This document shows, one piece after another, positions 16,723-25,799 of a DNA stretch of 58,450 nt; the first letter of the stretch is position 1, and every line of letters starts with the position of its first letter. The DNA comes from a bacterium (GTDB lineage: Bacteria; Patescibacteriota; Saccharimonadia; Saccharimonadales; UBA4665). The DNA is taken from assembly GCA_027448765.1 (NCBI GenBank), contig DAIDMV010000001.1, positions 14,439-72,888 on the forward strand. The letters run 5' to 3'. The notes under the pieces were generated by a model. That model saw only the letters and a program-made list of their open reading frames with translations, searched no databases and was not told the DNA's origin. The position numbers and the translations under genes were made by a program.

Positions 16723-16749
16723 TTTAGGATGTGCGAGCTGGCGTAAAGA

Positions 16750-17184
16750 CTATAAACTACGCAAGTATTGCAAGAACCAGCCAGGTGTTAAAAGGATAAT
16801 CTTAAAATCTTGTCTTAATTTTTCGGATTCAAAGTGGCGAATATTGTAGGATATTAGAAACGTAACTTTTGCTATCTTGGCACCAGCAACGATGTGGGCA
16901 TCATCAACATCTCGTACATAATGAATGAATTGTTCCTGTATTTTTTCATACGATTGATTAATCTTTACGGTAGTAAAACGTGTATTAATGGTTTTTTGTA
17001 GTTTTTTAGGGTTAAGTTGTAGTCGATTGACGACTCTCTCAAGTTCTAAGCTAGAGAAGTTGGACAGATATAACTTGATTCCCTTTGTATCGTGCAATAA
17101 CGTATAGGCGGCGCCAGATGTTGAAAGTAGAGAAGAAATTATGACATCCGAGTCAATAAAAACTTGTATCGATTTTCCAGCCAT
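16750..17184 (-). CDS. PIN-domain toxin of a TA pair
   Basis: 144 residues. The PIN fold acidic residues are visible: FIDSDVI (D11, D13), SSLELERV (E47/E49) and the VRDVDDAHIVA cluster (D92-D95). The last position, usually D in S-x-D-x-H, is N114 in SYNIRHF. PIN toxins are Mg2+-dependent RNases that cut tRNA, rRNA or mRNA. The start follows the antitoxin stop by 1 nt (TAATATG), so they are coupled. It looks intact. It lies in the island that ends at tRNA-Met, beside IS debris. Confidence 0.82.
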   Translation of the reverse strand: MAGKSIQVFIDSDVIISSLLSTSGAAYTLLHDTKGIKLYLSNFSSLELERVVNRLQLNPKKLQKTINTRFTTVKINQSYEKIQEQFIHYVRDVDDAHIVAGAKIAKVTFLISYNIRHFESEKLRQDFKIILLTPGWFLQYLRSL

Positions 17185-17185
17185 A

Positions 17186-17452
17186 TTACAGCCTTGCGCG
17201 TACTGTTGATAGCTCTTTATGTATTTGAGCGAATGAGGCTGCGTCTACTTGTTCGGCGGCATACAAATCAGCATCTAGGCCAGTAAACATGAAGCTAAGT
17301 GAACTAGCCGGTATTCGATAAACCCTACCAAACCGTTTAGCAACCAACTCGCCTCTACTAATTAAATCGTAAACTGTATTTTTAGATAGTTGTAGCATAG
17401 TTGCGACCTGCTCGGGAGTGTAAACAATTTCGGGAAGTGTGTTATTAGACAT
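17186..17452 (-). CDS. Excisionase-type HTH antitoxin paired with the PIN toxin
   Basis: 88 residues. The N-terminal half is a helix-turn-helix of the excisionase/MerR-like type (YTPEQVATMLQLSKNTVYDLISRGEL, then the wing VAKRFGRVYRIPASSL). The C-terminal half (DLYAAEQVDAASFAQIHKEL) is the part expected to bind the toxin. HTH_17-PIN pairs are a known TA arrangement. It would also autoregulate the operon; the palindromic-looking ACATGTCAATACATGG upstream of ATG 17452 is a candidate site. An excisionase role is an alternative, but no integrase gene is present. Confidence 0.78.
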   Translation of the reverse strand: MSNNTLPEIVYTPEQVATMLQLSKNTVYDLISRGELVAKRFGRVYRIPASSLSFMFTGLDADLYAAEQVDAASFAQIHKELSTVRARL

Positions 17453-17544
17453 GACTATATGTTACTAAACGTTACCCAACATGTCAATACATGGTACGGA
17501 TTAGTTGTATGGGGTGAAATAAATTCAAATTTGATCTGACGAAC

Positions 17545-17667
17545 ATGTGGCGGATAATAAGATTAGTTAAGAGTGAGGTTGAAGTTATACTGAGAAAACA
17601 TGGGCTTGAAATTTTAGGTTTAGATATTCTTATGAGCAGTAATATGCTAAAGGTTTTGAGTTTTTAG
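17545..17667 (+). CDS. Doubtful 40-codon open frame
   Basis: MWRIIRLVKSEVEVILRKHG followed by 20 mostly hydrophobic residues before TAG 17665. It has an amphipathic helical pattern but no ribosome site and no recognised family. It may be the truncated start of a larger gene, since it lies between a TA pair and a frameshifted gene. Confidence 0.2.
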   Translation: MWRIIRLVKSEVEVILRKHGLEILGLDILMSSNMLKVLSF

Positions 17668-17680
17668 AATAGAGCAGTAG

Positions 17681-18111
17681 CTAAATGAATTTAGTGAATA
17701 TATGGGCACGATCTGCTTCAGATAAGAGCATAGTAGATATTCCTAATCTTATAGCTGTCTCATTGGTTGGGTTTTGGGCAGCATCAGAGGCTACTTGTTC
17801 ATGCATAGCTTCATCTGTTAAGTCTGGATTAGCCTGTTTTATATTAACTACATCAACTACAAAGGCATCAACTTGTTTAAGATGATCTACAAGATATTCT
17901 CTTCGATCTTTCTCTAAACCTAGAATTACAGGACTTAATTTCAATTTTATATCAATTGTACGGTCGTTAAGCATTGATTCTAGTTGTTCTAGAGAGCACT
18001 GAATCTTTTTTGTTCATGAGCCCGCATAGCGGCTAGGTGTTCAAATGTAACATTCATAAGAGGATGATTATCGGAATCAAGCTTTTTCTTAGGGTTGTAT
18101 TTTCCTGTCAT
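17681..18111 (-). pseudogene. Hypothetical gene broken by a 2-nt frameshift
   Basis: Two frames join naturally. ATG 18111 gives MTGKYNPKKKLDSDNHPLMN... up to EQKRFSAL, then TAG. The other frame continues EQLESMLNDRTIDIKLKLSP... to the stop at 17681. Removing one CT from GCTCTCTAGAA (about 17990-18000) restores one protein of about 142 residues reading KRFSALEQLESMLNDR. The second half alone still has an ATG at 17974. The product is a charged, mostly helical soluble protein with no known domain. It ends an island directly before the tRNA-Met 3' end. Confidence 0.65.
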
Positions 18112-18148
18112 AAGGGTAGATTAACTTAAACACTTCGAAATATCAATT

Positions 18149-18225
18149 TGGTAGCGACGAGTGGATTTGAACCACCGACCCCAGGCTTATGAGTCCTGTG
18201 CTCTAACCAACTGAGCTACGTCGCC
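18149..18225 (-). tRNA. Elongator tRNA-Met (CAU)
   Basis: 77 nt with encoded CCA (18149-18151). The acceptor GGCGACG pairs with CGTCGCT (first pair G-U), the D loop is AGTTGGTTAGA, the anticodon loop CTCATAA gives CAU, and the T arm is GGTGG-TTCAAAT-CCACT. The full 1:72 pair and the D arm are of elongator type. Together with 9245 and 9415 this gives all three CAU tRNA classes in one window. Confidence 0.88.
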
Positions 18226-18244
18226 GAAATATGGCTATATAATA

Positions 18245-18754
18245 TCATAATATTTGGATGATTTGACTATTTAATAATTTTTGAGTTTTATGAAATTCTA
18301 AATCAGGATTTAAACTTACTTGCAATGCACGCCCTATCGCTCCATGGGTAACAAGTAATATATTATTAGCCTTTAAATTTTTCAAAAACTCTAAAGCCTC
18401 ATCGGCTCTTTTTTGTAAAGATTCAATTGATTCAATGTCTGGATGTTCAAAATGAGGTATATACGGTTTACCTTCAAATGGACCATAGTTTCTTTCAATA
18501 AGTAAATCGTTAATAATAATATCTTGATCGTTAAAATTAATCTCTTTAGCTATTATCTTGGCGGTTTCAATAGTTCGCTGCAAAGGGGAAGATACTATGC
18601 AATCTATCTCAAGCTGATGTTTTTTTATATATAAACCTGCTTGTTTAGCTTGTTCTCGGCCTTCATCAACTAATGGTGTTTCGGTGTGTCCAGAAAATAA
18701 GCCGATGGTGTTGTTAAGACTTAGACCATGTCTAATTAAATAAAGTTTTTTCAC
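18245..18754 (-). CDS. Histidine phosphatase (phosphoglycerate-mutase superfamily)
   Basis: 169 residues from GTG 18754. The catalytic motif LIRHGLSLNN is at the N-terminus, SSPLQRTIETA supplies the second arginine, ERNYGPFEGK the usual acid loop, and VTHGAIGRAL the second catalytic histidine. At this size it is more like a GpmB/CobC-type phosphatase than the glycolytic dPGM; the substrate is unknown. Its -10 box (TATAAT on the minus strand, 18768-18763) overlaps that of the divergent tilS, and the two start codons are 19 nt apart. Confidence 0.85.
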   Translation of the reverse strand: MKKLYLIRHGLSLNNTIGLFSGHTETPLVDEGREQAKQAGLYIKKHQLEIDCIVSSPLQRTIETAKIIAKEINFNDQDIIINDLLIERNYGPFEGKPYIPHFEHPDIESIESLQKRADEALEFLKNLKANNILLVTHGAIGRALQVSLNPDLEFHKTQKLLNSQIIQIL

Positions 18755-18761
18755 TATAGTC

Positions 18762-18768
18762 TATTATA
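18762..18768. promoter_or_regulatory. Bidirectional -10 element shared by phosphatase and tilS
   Basis: TATTAT (18762-18767) read on the plus strand lies 6 nt before tilS ATG 18774. TATAAT (18768-18763) read on the minus strand lies 8 nt before the phosphatase GTG. The two boxes occupy the same seven base pairs. Confidence 0.65.
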
Positions 18769-18773
18769 TATTT

Positions 18774-19670
18774 ATGAGAGTCAATCTTCAACCGGGTAAA
18801 TATATTGTTGCTGTTTCGGGTGGTGTTGATTCAATGGTTTTATTGAATTTATTATTAGCCCAATTCAACAATGAGTCTTTGTATCAGTTTCTAATAGCTC
18901 ATTATGATCATGGTATTAGACAAGATTCTAAAGAGGACCGATTGTTAGTGGAGAATGTCGCAAAGTCTAATAATTTAAAATTTTTTTATCAAGAAGGACA
19001 TCTAGGGCCGATGGTTTCAGAAGAATTAGCCAGAAAGTTTCGTTATGATTTCTTGTTTACGTTGCAAAAAAAATTAAAAGTTGACCAAATTATAACAGCT
19101 CACCATCAAGATGATTTAATTGAAACAGTTATTTTTAATATTTTGAGAGGTACTGGAAGAGTAGGTTTGAGCCCATTAATGAGCAATTCAAATATCCTTC
19201 ATCCTTTAATAAAATTTAAAAAAATAGATATTATTGATTATGCCAAAGATCATAATTTGATTTGGCGAGACGATTCAACTAATTTTGATTTAAAATATAG
19301 TCGTAATTTTATTAGACATAGGATCGTTCCAATGTTTAATCAATTTCAATTAGATTGGCTAGTTACAAAGATTCAACAAACAGAAGTTTTAAATCAAAAA
19401 ATTGATCAGCTATTTTTAAGTTTACTCAATCAAAATGACAAAACTAAAATAAAAAAAAGTTTTATCAATAATTGCCCCGATTTGGTTGCTAAAGATTTTT
19501 TAGCTTTTTGGCTAAGACAAAATAATTTGCGTAATTTTGATAAAAAAGCTATTTTAAGATTATATAAAAATAGTCAATTACTTGAGACTGGTAAGAAAAT
19601 TGATATAAAAAATAATTGCTATATTCAGGTCGAGAAAGAATATTTAGCACTCAAGCATTATAAGTGCTAG
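18774..19670 (+). CDS. tilS: tRNA(Ile)-lysidine synthase
   Basis: 298 residues. The PP-loop ATP pyrophosphatase motif SGGVDS is at 15-20. TAHHQDDLIETVIFNILRGTG is the diagnostic TilS segment, with HPL and WRDDSTNFDLKYSRNFIRHRIVP following. It converts the wobble C of tRNA-Ile2(CAU) to lysidine so that AUA is read as isoleucine. The candidate substrate tRNA is at 9245. It lacks the full C-terminal domain of the 430-residue E. coli enzyme, as in other short forms. It is followed 33 nt later by ftsH, the common tilS-ftsH neighbourhood. Confidence 0.93.
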   Translation: MRVNLQPGKYIVAVSGGVDSMVLLNLLLAQFNNESLYQFLIAHYDHGIRQDSKEDRLLVENVAKSNNLKFFYQEGHLGPMVSEELARKFRYDFLFTLQKKLKVDQIITAHHQDDLIETVIFNILRGTGRVGLSPLMSNSNILHPLIKFKKIDIIDYAKDHNLIWRDDSTNFDLKYSRNFIRHRIVPMFNQFQLDWLVTKIQQTEVLNQKIDQLFLSLLNQNDKTKIKKSFINNCPDLVAKDFLAFWLRQNNLRNFDKKAILRLYKNSQLLETGKKIDIKNNCYIQVEKEYLALKHYKC

Positions 19671-19703
19671 TAATTTTTAATCTATGAAAGTATAATATAA
19701 TTC

Positions 19704-21569
19704 ATGAACGGTCAAACAATCAATAATAAAAAGAATAATCGCAATAATTTTAAGAATATCGGTTTTTTAATAATTGTTGTTTTACTAGGATTAGCTATCT
19801 TAGCCTCTTCATCAAATTCTAGTAAAAAAGTTGATGTTTTGCCTTTAAGTCAAGTGATTAGTAATGCTAACGCTGGAGATTATAAAAGCATAACAGTTAG
19901 CGCTAGTTCCAATAAATTATTAATTGTACCGAAAAAACCTAGCACTGCGACTTTAGAAAGCTATACTGCCACTAACACAAGTCTTAAAAATCTTGGCTTA
20001 AATTATAATAAGGTTAACGTTATTTATAAACCCCAAAGTAGCTCATCGTCAATTTGGTTATCAATAGGTGAGGCCATTCTGCCAGTTTTACTAATAGGTG
20101 GTGTTATTTTCTTTATGCTTAAAAGTGTTCAAGGTCAGGGTAATCAAGCTCTTAATTTTGGTAAGAGTCGAGCTAGACTTTATGGCAATGAAAAAGATAA
20201 AGTATTGTTTAAAGATGTAGCTGGGGCTGATGAATCTAAACAAGATTTAGAAGAAGTCGTACAATTTCTAAAATATCCTAAAAAATATGCATCTTTAGGG
20301 GCAAAAATTCCAAAAGGTGTTTTATTAATTGGTCCTCCGGGAACTGGTAAAACAATGCTGGCAAGAGCAACAGCTGGTGAAGCCAATGTACCGTTTTTTA
20401 GCATTTCAGGTTCAGAATTTGTTGAAATGTTTGTTGGTGTTGGAGCTTCGAGAGTAAGAGATCTATTCTCTAAGGCTAAGAAAAATGCTCCATGTATAAT
20501 TTTTATTGATGAAATCGATGCAGTTGGCCGAAAAAGAGGTAGCGGTATGGGTGGAGGACATGACGAAAGAGAGCAAACCTTAAATCAAATATTGGTTGAG
20601 ATGGATGGTTTTGAGCAAGGTCAAAATGTGATTGTTTTAGCGGCTACTAACCGGGCTGACGTTTTAGATTCAGCTTTATTAAGACCAGGTCGATTTGATC
20701 GTCGAGTTAATATTGGTTTACCAGACAGAAAAGATCGAGCCGCTATTCTAGACATTCATTTTAAAAGTAAACCCTTGGCTAAAGATTTTGATATTGATTC
20801 TCTAGCCGCTAAAACAGCCGGTTTTTCTGGAGCAGATTTGGCCAATATAACTAATGAAGCAGCAATTATTGCTGCCCGTAATTCTCATAGTCAAATTTTA
20901 TCTAATGATGTCACTGAAGCATTTGAACGTGTTGCAATTGGTCCAGAACGAAAAAATAAAGTTATGAGCGATTTAGACAAGAAAGTTACAGCTTATCACG
21001 AAGCTGGCCATGCCTTAGTTGGACATGTTTTACCTGATAGTGATCCTGTCCATAAAATAACAATTATTCCTCGTGGTGGAACCGGTGGAGTAACTTGGTT
21101 TATTCCGCCGGAAGACCGAATCTTTAGTTCAATTGTTCAATTGAAAGATATTTTAGCTCGAGGTTTGGGTGGTCGTATTGCTGAAGAAATCATATTTGGT
21201 AAAAATAAAGTTACAACTGGTGCCAGTTCGGATTTACAAGGTGCCGCTGAGTTAGCTCGAGACATGGTTGTTAATCAAGGTATGGGGGATAAATTACGCA
21301 ACCAAGTATTTAAGAACGATGAAAGTGTGACTATGGATAAATTAATTCATGATAGAGATTATTCAGATTCAACCGCTAAAATAATTGATAATGAAATCGA
21401 AAATCTTATCAATGAATCGGCTAATCGGGCTAGAGCTATTATTAAAACTAACTTAGATTATTTAGAAAAATTGAAGGATGTTTTAATAGAAAAAGAAACA
21501 ATAGATTCTGAAGAAGTAGCTAAAATATTAGATGGATCAAAATTACCTAAAATAGCGATGTTATATTGA
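19704..21569 (+). CDS. ftsH: ATP-dependent membrane zinc metalloprotease FtsH
   Basis: 621 residues. Two N-terminal helices (about 18-36 and 112-136) flank a small external domain. Then come the AAA module with Walker A GPPGTGKT (210-217), Walker [13 protein letters not shown], the second region of homology [18 protein letters not shown], and the protease zinc site HEAGH at H432. FtsH degrades unassembled membrane proteins and some regulators. TATAAT ends 7 nt before ATG 19704, with no ribosome site, so a leaderless message is likely. All catalytic residues are present. Confidence 0.97.
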   Translation: MNGQTINNKKNNRNNFKNIGFLIIVVLLGLAILASSSNSSKKVDVLPLSQVISNANAGDYKSITVSASSNKLLIVPKKPSTATLESYTATNTSLKNLGLNYNKVNVIYKPQSSSSSIWLSIGEAILPVLLIGGVIFFMLKSVQGQGNQALNFGKSRARLYGNEKDKVLFKDVAGADESKQDLEEVVQFLKYPKKYASLGAKIPKGVLLIGPPGTGKTMLARATAGEANVPFFSISGSEFVEMFVGVGASRVRDLFSKAKKNAPCIIFIDEIDAVGRKRGSGMGGGHDEREQTLNQILVEMDGFEQGQNVIVLAATNRADVLDSALLRPGRFDRRVNIGLPDRKDRAAILDIHFKSKPLAKDFDIDSLAAKTAGFSGADLANITNEAAIIAARNSHSQILSNDVTEAFERVAIGPERKNKVMSDLDKKVTAYHEAGHALVGHVLPDSDPVHKITIIPRGGTGGVTWFIPPEDRIFSSIVQLKDILARGLGGRIAEEIIFGKNKVTTGASSDLQGAAELARDMVVNQGMGDKLRNQVFKNDESVTMDKLIHDRDYSDSTAKIIDNEIENLINESANRARAIIKTNLDYLEKLKDVLIEKETIDSEEVAKILDGSKLPKIAMLY

Positions 21570-21623
21570 TTTATTTTTCTGCTAGCTAGTTAGAATAATC
21601 TGTTCTATACTGATTGTAATTTT

Positions 21624-23225
21624 ATGGAAGAAACCAAGACTAACACTAGTTCTAGAAAAAAACTGTCTTCAGTTTCAACGGCCGCATTTATTTTAATTGC
21701 TGCGACTATTTTAGGTCAATTACTTGGCTTACTTAGAACTAAGCTGGTTAATGCTAACTTTCCTTTAATTGGTGTCAATTCTACTGATGCTTATTTCGCA
21801 GCTTTTAATATCCCAGATTTATTGTTTTTTACTTTATCGGCTGGGGCTTTGGGAGTTGCTTTTATTCCAATTCTAGCTGATAAATATCAAAATAGTACCA
21901 GACGTGCCATGTGGGAATTATCAGATTCTTTAATGAATTTATTGTCTTTGATTATGCTTGCTGTCGGTATTTTGATCATTATTTTTGCTCATCCTTTAAT
22001 TCAATATGTTGTCGCCCCTCATTTACCACCAAATGAAATTAACACTGCTGCCAATATCATGAGATATTTAGCTTTTAACCCTCTGTTGTTTACTTTGTCT
22101 GGTATTTTAACCAGTGTTCAACAAACTATGGGACGGTTTTTTTTCTATGCTATAGCACCTTTGTTTTATAATGCTTCAATTATAATAAGCATTTATTTGT
22201 TTAGACATAATATTGGTTTAGTTGGTTTGGGGATTGGTGCATTAATAGGGGCGATTATTCAATTATTGATTGTAGTGATTGGGCTTTATAAGACTAATTT
22301 TTACTGGCAACCGAAAATCTTGTGGCGATCAAAAGATTTTAAACAGGTTTTACGCAATTTACCTGCTCGTTCAGTCGATCAAGGAATTGATCAAATTGAA
22401 AATATTGTTGAAACTCACATTGCTAGTGGTTTGGGAGCTGGTGCTATTTCTAATTTTGCTAATGCTTATACTTTATCGACCGCTCCAATTTTATTAGTGG
22501 GTACGACTATCGCTACAGCTGCGTTTCCACGTCTTAATTTAAGACTAAGCCAAAAACGACCAGATCTATTCCGGCAAGATTTTCGACAAATATTAAAAAC
22601 GATGATTTGGATTGGTGTGCCAGTTTGTTTTGTAACTTTTTATTGTCGAGGTTATTTGGCTAGATTAATCTATACCAGGGGAGATAATGATATTTCTATT
22701 GTGTTAGGTTTTTTAACCTTTGCTATATTTTCTAGAATTATGTACTCAATTGTTTCTAGATGGTTTTATTCTCATAAAGACAATAAAACTCCTCTTTTTG
22801 TTTCTTTTTTTGTGATTGCTTTAAACATTGTTTTAGCGGTTACTTTAGCAAAAAAATCAGCCTTTGGCCTTGCCGGTTTAGCAATTGCCCAATCGATAGT
22901 TGGTATTGTCGAAGTTTTAATTTTGGTTACAGTGATGATAATGCGTGATAGAAAAATTTTCGATTTTAGTTTTTTTAAAAGTGTTTTAAAAATTGGACTA
23001 GCTAGTATATTTAGTGGTATTGCTGGATATGTTATGGTCCAGTTTTATCCTCTGGAGTTAAAAGATAAAGGTGTGATTGTTTTAGGTGGTAAATTATTTT
23101 TAATCGTAGCAGCTATTTTTATAGTTCATATTTTGTCTTCAGCTTTATTCCGTCTTGATGAAGTTAAACCTTTTTTAAAAACTATCAAGAAGTTTATACT
23201 CAAACCGATTAAAATTCAGTATTAA
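21624..23225 (+). CDS. murJ: Lipid II flippase MurJ (MviN)
   Basis: 533 residues with about 14 membrane helices. The MurJ/MviN signature is seen near the start (AATILGQLLGLLRTKLVNANFP, then STDAYFAAFNIPDLLFFTLSAGALGVAFIPIL) and in VDQGIDQIENIVETHIASGLGAG. MurJ moves lipid-linked peptidoglycan precursor across the membrane, which fits the MurC ligase at 1075 and shows a walled cell. It ends 2 nt before lepA and is probably cotranscribed with it. Confidence 0.93.
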   Translation: MEETKTNTSSRKKLSSVSTAAFILIAATILGQLLGLLRTKLVNANFPLIGVNSTDAYFAAFNIPDLLFFTLSAGALGVAFIPILADKYQNSTRRAMWELSDSLMNLLSLIMLAVGILIIIFAHPLIQYVVAPHLPPNEINTAANIMRYLAFNPLLFTLSGILTSVQQTMGRFFFYAIAPLFYNASIIISIYLFRHNIGLVGLGIGALIGAIIQLLIVVIGLYKTNFYWQPKILWRSKDFKQVLRNLPARSVDQGIDQIENIVETHIASGLGAGAISNFANAYTLSTAPILLVGTTIATAAFPRLNLRLSQKRPDLFRQDFRQILKTMIWIGVPVCFVTFYCRGYLARLIYTRGDNDISIVLGFLTFAIFSRIMYSIVSRWFYSHKDNKTPLFVSFFVIALNIVLAVTLAKKSAFGLAGLAIAQSIVGIVEVLILVTVMIMRDRKIFDFSFFKSVLKIGLASIFSGIAGYVMVQFYPLELKDKGVIVLGGKLFLIVAAIFIVHILSSALFRLDEVKPFLKTIKKFILKPIKIQY

Positions 23226-23227
23226 GT

Positions 23228-25003
23228 ATGATAAAAAAAAGTATTCGTAATTTTTGTATTATCGCTCATATCGATCACGGCAAATCAACCCTAGCCGATC
23301 GTTTGTTAGAAATGACAGGTACAATTCAAGCCCGTGAAATGAAAAATCAGGTTTTAGATAAAATGGATCTAGAGCGTGAAAAGGGTATAACTATTAAATT
23401 AGCATCAGTTCAGATGCTTTATAAAGGAGTTGAGTTAAATCTAATTGACACACCAGGGCATGTTGATTTTAGTTATGAAGTTTCTAGATCTTTGGCGGCT
23501 TGTGAGGGAGCAATTTTGGTGGTTGATGCAACCCAAGGTATCCAGGCTCAAACTTTAGCAAATTTGTATTTAGCGATTGAGAACAATCTAACTATAATTC
23601 CTGTTATCAATAAAGTTGATTTACCAGCAGCTAACGTTGAAAAAGTTGAGCGTGAATTAATAGATTTATTGGCTGTCGATTCATCACACATTTTAAAAAT
23701 TTCAGCTAAAACAGGACAAGGTGTTGAGAATGTTTTAGAATCAATTATTGCCAATATACCTCAGCCAGATTATAATCAAAAAAATTTACGTGCCTTAATA
23801 TTTGATTCTTATTTTGATGATTATCGTGGAGTTGTTTTGTATATTAGGATTTTTGATGGTCAATTACTAGCAAATCAAAAAATAATGATGCTATCGAATA
23901 AAGTCAAAGGACAAGCTTTAGAAGTTGGTGTTTTGAAACCACAGCAGTTTTCAGTGAAAGGTTTATCGTCTGGAGAAATCGGTTATGTTGTTACTAATTT
24001 TCATTCAACTCAAGACGCAAGAGTTGGTGATACCTTAACTCTAGAAACAGAATTAGATATTATACCCCTCGATGGTTATAAAGAGGTCAAGCCATTTGTT
24101 TACGCTGGTTTTTATCCAGCTAGTAATGAATATTATAATGACTTGAAGGTGGCCATAGAAAAATTAGCTTTAAATGATTCTTCTCTTAGATATAGTTTAG
24201 AAAATTCACCGATTTTAGGTTTTGGCGTTAGAATTGGTTTTTTAGGTTTATTGCATTTAGATATAGTTAAAGAAAGATTAGAACGTGAGTATAATCTTGA
24301 TCTAATTATTACTAATCCATCAACAGATTATGAAATATTTTTAAATAATGGTACCGTTAAAAATATTCAAAGCGCCACTGAATTGCCAGACATTACTTCT
24401 ATTGAATCGATTAAAGAACCTTGGATTAAAGGTGAAATAATTAGTCCTAAAGAATTTGTTGGAGCAATTGTTCAATTAATTTCATCAAGTCGTGGCCAGC
24501 AAAAAAATATTAGCTATATTGAAAATCAAGCTTTAGTATCTTTTGAAGCGCCACTAGCTAATTTGTTAACAGATTTTTATGATAATTTAAAGACAATTAC
24601 CAGTGGCTTTGGCTCGCTTAATTACGATATGGCTGATTATCGAGCGGCTGATTTAGTCAAGATTGATTTTTATGTAGCGCAAGAAAAAATTGACGCTTTA
24701 GCAATGATTGTTCATCGTCAAGAGTCGAGACAAATAGCTCAAAGAGTGGTCTTAAAATTAAAAGAAATAATCCCTCGTCAAAATTTTAAAGTTTCACTTC
24801 AAGCTGGTATTAATAGTAAAATTATTGCTAGAGAAGATATTTCAGCTTTTCGAAAAGATGTCACAACCGGACTTTATGGCGGTGATGTATCTAGAAAAAA
24901 GAAAGTTTTAGCTAAACAAAAAAAAGGTAAAAGTAGAATGAAAAAATTTGGTAAAGTCGATATTCCCGCTGAAGCATTTCAAGTATTATTAAGGAAGGAT
25001 TAA
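23228..25003 (+). CDS. lepA: Elongation factor 4 (LepA)
   Basis: 591 residues, close to the family length. The G domain has AHIDHGKSTL (G1), the switch region REKGITIKLASVQM, DTPGHVDF (G3), NKVDLPAA (G4) and SAKTGQGV (G5). LepA-specific C-terminal features include SRKKKVLAKQKKGKSRMK near the end and FLGLLHLDIVKERLEREY in domain III. It binds ribosomes and helps under ionic stress. Its stop codon overlaps the next gene by 1 nt (TAATG). LepA next to hrcA is a common gene order in Gram-positive bacteria. Confidence 0.97.
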   Translation: MIKKSIRNFCIIAHIDHGKSTLADRLLEMTGTIQAREMKNQVLDKMDLEREKGITIKLASVQMLYKGVELNLIDTPGHVDFSYEVSRSLAACEGAILVVDATQGIQAQTLANLYLAIENNLTIIPVINKVDLPAANVEKVERELIDLLAVDSSHILKISAKTGQGVENVLESIIANIPQPDYNQKNLRALIFDSYFDDYRGVVLYIRIFDGQLLANQKIMMLSNKVKGQALEVGVLKPQQFSVKGLSSGEIGYVVTNFHSTQDARVGDTLTLETELDIIPLDGYKEVKPFVYAGFYPASNEYYNDLKVAIEKLALNDSSLRYSLENSPILGFGVRIGFLGLLHLDIVKERLEREYNLDLIITNPSTDYEIFLNNGTVKNIQSATELPDITSIESIKEPWIKGEIISPKEFVGAIVQLISSSRGQQKNISYIENQALVSFEAPLANLLTDFYDNLKTITSGFGSLNYDMADYRAADLVKIDFYVAQEKIDALAMIVHRQESRQIAQRVVLKLKEIIPRQNFKVSLQAGINSKIIAREDISAFRKDVTTGLYGGDVSRKKKVLAKQKKGKSRMKKFGKVDIPAEAFQVLLRKD

Positions 25004-25752
25004 TGAATCGTTTAGATAATTTACACCAGTTTCAAAAAATTTTAAAAAATTACCAAGCTAATCAAGCTAGCCTTAATTTATTAAATCAAACCAAATTAAT
25101 TTTATTACTTGGTTTTTCTGGGTCTGGTCGTAGTACTATCATTAAACAATTGTCTCAGACGGATCGATATTATTTTTTGGTCTCCGACACTACTAGACAG
25201 CCAAGACTCAACAACGGAATTTTGGAAAAAAATGGCCGTGAATATAATTTTATTAATGAAGATCAATTCTTGGAGGGTTTAAAAAAGGGTGATTATCTAG
25301 AAGCTGAAGTCATTCACCAACAACAAGTTTCGGGCCTAAGTCTTAATGAATTGAAAAAGGCAAAAAAGATTAATAAATTTGCTATTACAGACATAGATTT
25401 AGGAGGCGCTCAAAAAATTTTGCAGTACAATCATAAAACTAAATTATTTTTTATTATTCCTCCGTCTTTTGATATTTGGATGAATCGACTTTATAGAAGA
25501 GATCCTGATATGCCTATTTCTGAACTACTGATGCGTCTAAGAACTGCTCAAAAAATCATAGATACCTTTTCTAAAGATCTAAATGGTGAAATTATTATTA
25601 ATAATGACTTTAAACTTTCAGCTCAACAAATCGATAATTATTTAGTAACTAATTTTTTAGATGCATCTCATCAAAATAAAACAGAATTATTAAAAAGTTT
25701 AAATTTAGAAATCAAGAAGTTTCTTGATAGATTTAGCACTCTTGACAGTTGA
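25003..25752 (+). CDS. Guanylate-kinase-like P-loop protein with altered P-loop
   Basis: 249 residues. The guanylate kinase outline is clear: LILLLGFSGSGRSTII (P-loop, 37-45), VSDTTRQPR (GMP-binding S-x-T-T-R-x-P-R), GREYNFINEDQFLEGLKKGDYLEAE, and YRRDPDMPISELLMRLRTA (lid arginines). But the catalytic P-loop lysine is arginine (R43), and extra N- and C-terminal helices make it about 45 residues longer than Gmk. It may therefore be inactive, altered or regulatory. The 3' end codes through a CIRCE operator (25733-25759). Last gene of the murJ-lepA unit, before hrcA. Confidence 0.78.
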   Translation: MNRLDNLHQFQKILKNYQANQASLNLLNQTKLILLLGFSGSGRSTIIKQLSQTDRYYFLVSDTTRQPRLNNGILEKNGREYNFINEDQFLEGLKKGDYLEAEVIHQQQVSGLSLNELKKAKKINKFAITDIDLGGAQKILQYNHKTKLFFIIPPSFDIWMNRLYRRDPDMPISELLMRLRTAQKIIDTFSKDLNGEIIINNDFKLSAQQIDNYLVTNFLDASHQNKTELLKSLNLEIKKFLDRFSTLDS

Positions 25753-25771
25753 GTGCCAAAAAAGTTATAAT
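25733..25771 (+). promoter_or_regulatory. CIRCE operator and promoter of hrcA-grpE
   Basis: TTAGCACTC-N9-GAGTGCCAA at 25733-25759 overlaps the last codons and the stop of the guanylate-kinase-like gene. The spacer holds TTGACA (25742-25747), and TATAAT follows at 25766-25771 after 18 nt. Confidence 0.93.
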
Positions 25772-25799
25772 TAGACTAATTAAATTTTTAGGTTAAAAG

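Noticed and set aside
17186-17452. True excisionase of an integrated element
   Set aside because: The HTH type is shared with excisionases, but direct coupling to a PIN toxin fits an antitoxin better and no integrase is nearby.
20180-20404. Minus-strand open frame inside ftsH
   Set aside because: Complement of the conserved AAA motif region; a shadow.
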